Positions 33,755 to 38,379 of a DNA stretch of 38,379 bases are shown here, piece by piece (position 1 is the first letter of the stretch; each line of letters starts with the position of its first letter). The stretch is taken from assembly GCA_036657395.1 (NCBI GenBank), contig JAVXGM010000014.1, forward strand, positions 1-38,379, in the 5' to 3' direction. The translations under genes were made by a program, and so were the position numbers. Source of the stretch: JAVXGM01 sp036657395. GTDB taxonomy: Bacteria; Bacillota; Clostridia; Peptostreptococcales; Anaerovoracaceae. The notes beneath the pieces were generated by a model. The model made no database searches, was not told the DNA's origin, and saw nothing but the letters and a program-made list of their open reading frames with translations.

Positions 33755-34508
33755 TGTCAATCTTAAACTTTTCTACTAGCTGCTCTACAGTCATATTGTC
33801 TCGCTCCTGTCCAGAAATGTCCATTAAAATTTTCCCTTCTTTCATTAGAATGGTGCGATTTCCGTATTCTAAGGCGGCTTTCATATTATGGGTAATCATC
33901 ATAGTACACATATGATCCCCTTTAGAGAACAAATTGGTCAAGGTCAGGACTTTTTGTGCGGCTCCTGGATCCAGGGCTGCTGTATGCTCGTCTAAAAGCA
34001 AAAGCTCCGGCTTTGCAATTACTGCCATAAATAATGTAAGCGCCTGTCTTTGCCCTCCAGAAAGAAGTCTGGCTTTTTCCTGCATTCTGTCCTCAAGACC
34101 CATGTCTAAAAGCCTAAGTTTTTCTCGAAAAAATTCTCTATCCGTCTTGCTGATTCCTGGCTGCATACCCCGTTTTCTATTTTTATTATATGCAATTGAT
34201 AAGTTTTCTTCTATGGTCATGTCAAAGGCTGTGCCCTTAAGGGGGTCTTGAAATACCCTGCCAATATTCTTTGCTCTTTTATGCTCTGGTAATTTTGTCA
34301 GTTCCTTGTCATTAAGGATGATAGACCCGCTATCTATGTTGTGGACTCCTGCAATACAATTCATCAAGGTTGATTTTCCTGCTCCGTTACTTCCTATAAT
34401 AGTAACAAAATCCCCTGGGTTTAAATCAAGGTTCACCTGATCTAAAGCCAATTTTTCATTAATAGTTCCTCTACTAAATATTTTATTCAAATTTTTAATG
34501 TTAAGCAT
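33735..34508 (-). CDS. TrpXYZ-type ABC transporter, ATP-binding protein
   Basis: This ATPase powers the importer encoded by the two upstream genes. Motifs are Walker A GSNGAGKST (residues 39-47), signature LSGGQ (149-153), Walker B LLLLDE (169-174) and the switch His in ITHN. The Q-loop is VFQDP. It belongs to the group with COG1101, always found with the permease and binding protein types seen here. It overlaps the permease gene by 8 bases (ATGCTTAA), and AGGAGGG lies within the end of the permease gene. The 257-residue length is normal. Confidence 0.9.
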   Translation of the reverse strand: MLNIKNLNKIFSRGTINEKLALDQVNLDLNPGDFVTIIGSNGAGKSTLMNCIAGVHNIDSGSIILNDKELTKLPEHKRAKNIGRVFQDPLKGTAFDMTIEENLSIAYNKNRKRGMQPGISKTDREFFREKLRLLDMGLEDRMQEKARLLSGGQRQALTLFMAVIAKPELLLLDEHTAALDPGAAQKVLTLTNLFSKGDHMCTMMITHNMKAALEYGNRTILMKEGKILMDISGQERDNMTVEQLVEKFKIDNDRMLL

Positions 34509-35472
34509 TTCTCACACCCTCCTTCTTTTTTCGTCCAAAGAAAGAAAAGTTTTCTCCAAAGGCACCAATGGCTAGGGCGATAGTAACAATCACTGCAGAG
34601 ACTAATTTCAAGTCTGTTGCGGGCATTCCTAGGTTGAGGGCAATGGCAATTACGATACGATATATTATCGCCCCAAGTGCTACGGCACAAAGTCTTCTTA
34701 AAAGGCTACCTTTCCCAAAGATAACTTCCCCTATAATTACAGATGCAAGTCCAATTACTACCATACCTACACCCATTCCAATATCTGCATAGCCTTGATA
34801 TTGGGCAAGCATCCCTCCTGCAAGTCCTACGAATCCATTTGATAAAGCTAGACCTAAAATCTTCATGTTGTCGCTGTTAATTCCTGCGGCTCTTACCATT
34901 TCCTCATTATCGCCTGTGGCTCTTAAAGCAAAGCCTTTTCGGGTTTGTAGGAAGAAGTAGAAAGCTCCGATTGCCACAGCCAAAATAAGTATTCCAATAA
35001 TAAGAGCTGACCATTTTTCTGGGAATATTTTGTCTGCCTCTTTATAAACAGTCTGATTTTGAGTAAGTGGCAGGTTCGCTTTGTTTCCCATAATTCTTAA
35101 ATTTATGGAGTAGATTCCTAACATAACTAAAATCCCTGCAAGGAGTGGCTCTATTTTAAGTTTTGTATTTAAAAGTGCTGTAATCATTCCTGCACAAGCA
35201 CCTCCAATAAATCCAGCTATTAAACCTATTACAGGAAATATGCCTTCTACAAATGCTGCCATTGCTGGATCCATTCCAGCGTAAATGCCTAGCATAAAAC
35301 TGCTTTTTCCTAAAGTACAAATCATAGCTGAAGCTGCGGCTCCTGTTACAATACTTCCGTCTACAGTTAAGTCTGGGGTATTTAACGTTCTAAATGATAA
35401 AAAAACACCTAGAGCCAGAACTGCATAAATCAGTCCTAGCTCAACAGTACTAAGGAATATAGATATATTCAT
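34501..35472 (-). CDS. TrpXYZ-type ABC transporter, permease
   Basis: This 323-residue protein has about nine or ten transmembrane segments and is related to the branched-chain amino acid permeases of the LivH type (family COG4120). It should form the membrane channel as a dimer. Conserved-looking segments are TPDLTVDGSIVTGAA near residue 33 and GLALSNGFVGLAGGMLAQYQG in the second half. The gene lies 3 bp after the binding protein gene and overlaps the ATPase gene. Regulation by a Trp T-box suggests that tryptophan or a precursor is transported. Confidence 0.88.
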   Translation of the reverse strand: MNISIFLSTVELGLIYAVLALGVFLSFRTLNTPDLTVDGSIVTGAAASAMICTLGKSSFMLGIYAGMDPAMAAFVEGIFPVIGLIAGFIGGACAGMITALLNTKLKIEPLLAGILVMLGIYSINLRIMGNKANLPLTQNQTVYKEADKIFPEKWSALIIGILILAVAIGAFYFFLQTRKGFALRATGDNEEMVRAAGINSDNMKILGLALSNGFVGLAGGMLAQYQGYADIGMGVGMVVIGLASVIIGEVIFGKGSLLRRLCAVALGAIIYRIVIAIALNLGMPATDLKLVSAVIVTIALAIGAFGENFSFFGRKKKEGVRNA

Positions 35473-35475
35473 TAT

Positions 35476-36462
35476 TTACTCTCCTAAATTTGTTCCCTTT
35501 TCTACAATAGTTTTTGGCAGTTTAAGTCCAATAGCATCTGCCGTAGCCTCATTATAATAAATTTCCATGTCGTCCATAACTTTTACTGGCATTGCTTTAG
35601 TGTCTTCTCCTTCAATGACCTGCACCGCCATTTTCCCTGTTTCCTTGCCTAAAGATTCATAGTTTATTCCGTAGGTTGCAAGGCCGCCATCTTTTACCAT
35701 GGAGTCCGCACCAACGTATACTGGCAATTTAGCACCATTGAATACATCTGCTGCAACTGACATTGCTGATGCTACAGTGTTGTCAATTGGTAGAAATACT
35801 GCGTCACACTTGTTTGTCAAGCTTTGTGCTGCCTGCTGAATCTCACTAGCATTGGTTACTGCCGCTTCCTTTACCTTAAGGTTATTCTTCTTTGCGTAAT
35901 CTTTTAAATCATTCACTACAGACTGTGAATTTACTTCGCTAGAATTGTAAAGAGTTCCAATCGTTTTTACGTCTGGTGTAATCTTTTTGGCTAAATCTAC
36001 AATCTTATCTGCTGATACTAAGTCAGAAGTCCCTGTGATGTTTCCTCCTGGTGCTTTAAAGTCTTTAACTAGTCCTGCGGCTACAGGATCTGTTACTGCA
36101 GAAAAGACAATTGGAATATCTTTAGTTTCACCATAAGCTGCCTGGGCTGCTGGCGTAGTAATAGCAATGATCACATCATATTCTCCAGAGACAAACCCTT
36201 GACAAATAGTCTTTAGATTTGCCATTTCATTCTGAGCGTTTTTGTAATCCAGTTTGATGGCCTTACCATCTTCATAACCTTCAGATTTCATTTCTGAAAT
36301 AATATTTTCTCTAATGGTGTCAAGGGATGGATGTTCCACTAACTGTACTAATCCCACTTTAATAGGTTCTTTTTGCTCTGTGTTACTGTTGCCGCATCCT
36401 GTTAATACTCCTGCCAGCACCATCACTACAGCCAATACCATTGCAATACTTTTCTTTCTCAT
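35476..36462 (-). CDS. TrpX-type ABC transporter substrate-binding lipoprotein
   Basis: The 328-residue product starts with a lipoprotein signal: MRKK, a hydrophobic stretch and the lipobox LTGC, with Cys23 as the lipid-anchored residue. The mature part is a two-lobed binding protein of the TrpX group (COG2984, ABC_sub_bind), with segments IKVGLVQLVEHPSLDTI and ITTPAAQAAYGETKDIPIVF. It should capture the substrate outside the membrane. GGAG precedes the ATG. It is the first gene behind a T-box with a UGG specifier, so tryptophan is the predicted ligand. Confidence 0.9.
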   Translation of the reverse strand: MRKKSIAMVLAVVMVLAGVLTGCGNSNTEQKEPIKVGLVQLVEHPSLDTIRENIISEMKSEGYEDGKAIKLDYKNAQNEMANLKTICQGFVSGEYDVIIAITTPAAQAAYGETKDIPIVFSAVTDPVAAGLVKDFKAPGGNITGTSDLVSADKIVDLAKKITPDVKTIGTLYNSSEVNSQSVVNDLKDYAKKNNLKVKEAAVTNASEIQQAAQSLTNKCDAVFLPIDNTVASAMSVAADVFNGAKLPVYVGADSMVKDGGLATYGINYESLGKETGKMAVQVIEGEDTKAMPVKVMDDMEIYYNEATADAIGLKLPKTIVEKGTNLGE

Positions 36463-36520
36463 TGTTCTATCTCCTCTATCTACTCTAGCTTGATGGCCAA
36501 TTAAAAGGTGTTTTTTAGCA

Positions 36521-36794
36521 AAATAAAAACACTTATCCTTATATTCAAGGACAAGTGTTAACCTGCGGTACCACCTTGTTTAATGCAAATGCATTCTCTC
36601 TCTGGGTGCCATCACACCCTTAGCCTAATCACGTCGGCTCCACGTCTCCGCTACTACACAGCTTTTTGGCTATGGTTCACTTCACCCTCTAAGGCCCATT
36701 TGCTGAAACTTCGTTATCTGGCTTCCACCTTTCCAGAATCGCTTTGAACTAGTTTTTCAACTTTATTCCCTCGTCTGCGGTTTAATATGAGTAT
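36521..36794 (-). promoter_or_regulatory. T-box riboswitch with a UGG (Trp) specifier
   Basis: The T-box sequence AAGGTGGTACCGCAGG is at 36562-36577. It is followed by a 13-pair terminator stem (AACACTTGTCCTT with AAGGATAAGTGTT, 36527-36559) and a U-rich run. Stem I is visible: distal stem TCTGG/CCAGA with loop AAAGGTGGAAG, and an upper helix GTTGAAA/TTTCAGC. The specifier loop opposite contains AAATGGG; the codon followed by a purine and the lower helix CCTT is UGG at 36696-36698, for tRNA-Trp. The acceptor-pairing bases are UGGU, which fit a discriminator A, or G by wobble. Uncharged tRNA-Trp should permit transcription of the ABC importer genes. Confidence 0.88.
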
Positions 36795-36800
36795 GGAGAT

Positions 36801-36829
36801 ATATTATCATTGGAGTTTAACCGTGTCAA
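36801..36829 (-). promoter_or_regulatory. Sigma-A promoter of the T-box/TrpXYZ operon
   Basis: The -35 box TTGACA (36824-36829) and -10 box TAATAT (36801-36806) are 17 bp apart. The -35 box contains the TGA stop codon of the MFS gene, so the transcription unit begins inside the end of its neighbour. Confidence 0.82.
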
Positions 36830-38202
36830 TGGTTTTTTCTCTTTAGTGAAATGAACACTCCTATTGCGCAAATTGCTCCAAATATGAGAAATGATGTGTG
36901 CATAATATTGATTAAAATGTGGGGATCTGCATCCGCTAAGGCTGAGTTTCCCATATATTTACCTACGATAAGGGTTACAATTACCATGCTGCTAGTGTGG
37001 CCCATAGAACGCATGGTTGCTAATATGGATGAGGCTACACCATAATCTTTCTTTTCCACACAGGCCATTACAGCATTTGTGTTAGGTGAAGAGAAGAATG
37101 CAAAGCCTACTCCTCCTACAGCCAAGATGATTAAGGTGACCCAAATAGGTGTATTTTCTGCAACAAATGCAAAGGAAAATACACCTATTGCACAAAGACC
37201 CATTCCAAATGAGGCTAACTTAAATGGAGAGATTGTATCGGATAGCTTTCCTGCAAATGGAGATAAAATCGCCATGAGGAGGGGCTGAATAATAAGGATA
37301 ATTCCTGCCGTTTGTGATCCATATCCCATTATGATTTGCAGATAAATGGATACCAAATAGCCTATTGCAAAAGTTGCTCCGTAGTTTAACAGGGCTGCAA
37401 GATTGGAAAAGCTGTAGGCAATGTTGCTCCTAAATATTCTAACTTCAATGATGGGATCATTTTCCTTAAGTTCGTGAATTACAAAGAGAACTCCCATGGC
37501 TATCCCTATTGCTACTAAAGTTATTGGTACCGGATCTATGGAAAAGTCGGAAAAACCATATAGTGTAAGGACAATCATGGCAATGTAATAAAAATTACCT
37601 AATATATCGTAGTTTTTCTTATCTCCATCAAAGACCTTTTTTGGAAGATAAATGGCTGCCATAATTAAAATGCCAAGGCCTATTATACCAGTGACTATGA
37701 AGATTGCTCGCCAACCTAAATAATGGTTAAGCATACCTCCTACTGCAGGCCCTGCGGAAAGGCCTACATATGTGGATGCAATGGAATATCCTAAAACCTT
37801 CCCTCGATCTTTTCCAGGAAAGGCACTGATTAGAATAGCAATATTTGTGCTAAATATCATAGCACCTCCAGCACCTTGGACAACTCTTGATATTACTATG
37901 ATCCACATATTCCACGCAAAAGCTGATGCCAAGGCTCCTATGGAGAAAATAAGTATACCTAGGACTAGGATACGTTTTCTGCATGTCAAGTCGGCGATTC
38001 TGCCAAAGGGAACTGAAAGTGCGGCTACAGTAAGCATATATGCAGTAACAATCCACCCTACAAGGCTGGCACTAGCCCCCATCTCCTGTCCAATGCTTGG
38101 GATTGCAAGGTTTAGTGCACTTCCTGTGAAGGTTGTTACAAATGAAGTAATTATGGCCACAAAAATAGTGGTTTTTTGTTCTTTGTTATAATGTAAATCC
38201 AT
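36826..38202 (-). CDS. MFS transporter, DHA2 (EmrB/QacA-like) family
   Basis: The 458-residue protein has about 14 hydrophobic segments, typical of the DHA2 drug:H+ antiporter family. Family features are LNLAIPSIGQEMG in helix 1, WIVTAYMLTVAALSVPFGRI (motif A region, with the loop LTCRKR), and SRVVQGAGGAMIFSTNIAIL (helix 4). It probably exports hydrophobic or cationic compounds; the substrate is unknown. I start at the ATG at 38202; the open frame extends to a TTG at 38238 but the protein family starts near MDLHYNKEQ. No proper ribosome binding site precedes the ATG. No terminator follows, so it may read into the T-box region. Confidence 0.85.
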   Translation of the reverse strand: MDLHYNKEQKTTIFVAIITSFVTTFTGSALNLAIPSIGQEMGASASLVGWIVTAYMLTVAALSVPFGRIADLTCRKRILVLGILIFSIGALASAFAWNMWIIVISRVVQGAGGAMIFSTNIAILISAFPGKDRGKVLGYSIASTYVGLSAGPAVGGMLNHYLGWRAIFIVTGIIGLGILIMAAIYLPKKVFDGDKKNYDILGNFYYIAMIVLTLYGFSDFSIDPVPITLVAIGIAMGVLFVIHELKENDPIIEVRIFRSNIAYSFSNLAALLNYGATFAIGYLVSIYLQIIMGYGSQTAGIILIIQPLLMAILSPFAGKLSDTISPFKLASFGMGLCAIGVFSFAFVAENTPIWVTLIILAVGGVGFAFFSSPNTNAVMACVEKKDYGVASSILATMRSMGHTSSMVIVTLIVGKYMGNSALADADPHILINIMHTSFLIFGAICAIGVFISLKRKNH

Positions 38203-38209
38203 ATTTCTT

Positions 38210-38238
38210 AGTATGCACCTTTTTATGGTTAAAAACAA
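38210..38238 (-). promoter_or_regulatory. Possible promoter of the MFS gene
   Basis: TTGTTT (38233-38238) and CATACT (38210-38215) are 17 bp apart, each matching 4 of 6 consensus bases. If used, transcription would start at or next to the ATG, giving a leaderless mRNA. Confidence 0.35.
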
Positions 38239-38266
38239 ACTTTTTTATGGTGAGAAATATGGAAAA

Positions 38267-38322
38267 CTAAAAAACCGACCTCCCAATCGTTAGATTTTTG
38301 ATCTAACTTTTGGGGGTCGGTT
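38267..38322 (-). terminator. Long hairpin, probable terminator of an upstream gene
   Basis: The arms AACCGACC-T-CCCAA-TCG-TTAGAT and ATCTAA-CTT-TTGGGGGTCGGTT form 19 pairs with a bulge and one internal loop around TTTTG. On the minus strand it is followed by six T residues, so it would terminate a transcript coming from beyond the right edge. The remaining 57 bases to the window end hold no gene I can recognise. Confidence 0.7.
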
Positions 38323-38379
38323 CATATTTAAGAAGACGGCTTTTTTCTGTATGATTTATTAAATTATGATGCAGATAAA

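Noticed and set aside
1..38379. CRISPR array, prophage or insertion sequence
   Set aside because: No regularly spaced repeats, transposase, integrase or phage gene is visible, and gene order and codon use are uniform.

Overview
The window is a block of chromosome from a low-GC, Gram-positive anaerobe, most likely a member of the Clostridia. The evidence is the Firmicute ribosomal protein and RNA polymerase gene order, strong AGGAGG-type ribosome binding sites, an L10 leader, a T-box riboswitch, the dnaX-ybaB-recR-bofA order with the SRP RNA in front (bofA belongs to sporulating lineages), and an oxygen-sensitive Ech-type [NiFe] hydrogenase. I cannot name the genus. Every gene except one small LysM gene is on the minus strand, so transcription runs from high to low coordinates.

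Region 1 (1-14580) is the translation and transcription core. A consensus promoter at 14536-14564 starts rpmG-secE-nusG-rplK-rplA. An L10 leader with a terminator then controls rplJ-rplL. A terminator follows rplL, and a second strong promoter starts rpoB-rpoC. A third promoter, overlapping the end of rpoC, starts rpsL-rpsG-fusA-tuf; tuf is cut by the window edge. The L7Ae-like gene often found between rpoC and rpsL is absent, and the gaps around rpsL and rpsG are rich in inverted repeats.

Region 2 (14581-22402) is accessory metabolism: a PaaI-type hotdog thioesterase with its own promoter and a hairpin at the mRNA 5' end, a complete six-gene Ech hydrogenase operon in the order echABCDEF, and an amino acid permease. 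EchF carries a second ferredoxin module. The large subunit has all four nickel-site cysteines but no C-terminal maturation peptide. The ech promoter has an 18-bp perfect palindrome in its spacer and a CodY-like box upstream.

Region 3 (22601-31720) is information processing: SRP RNA-dnaX-ybaB-recR-bofA, and an M50 protease-pcrA-ligA-AIR synthase-like gene cluster with short overlaps. The SRP RNA appears to lack an Alu domain and the DNA ligase is divergent.

Region 4 (31758-38379) is envelope and transport: a plus-strand double-LysM protein, a cardiolipin synthase, a TrpXYZ-type ABC importer behind a T-box whose specifier reads UGG (Trp), and a DHA2-type MFS exporter. I see no CRISPR array, prophage, insertion sequence, rRNA or tRNA. 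The best candidates for new biology are the extended Ech hydrogenase with its unusual promoter, the structured gaps of the str operon, and the short SRP RNA.
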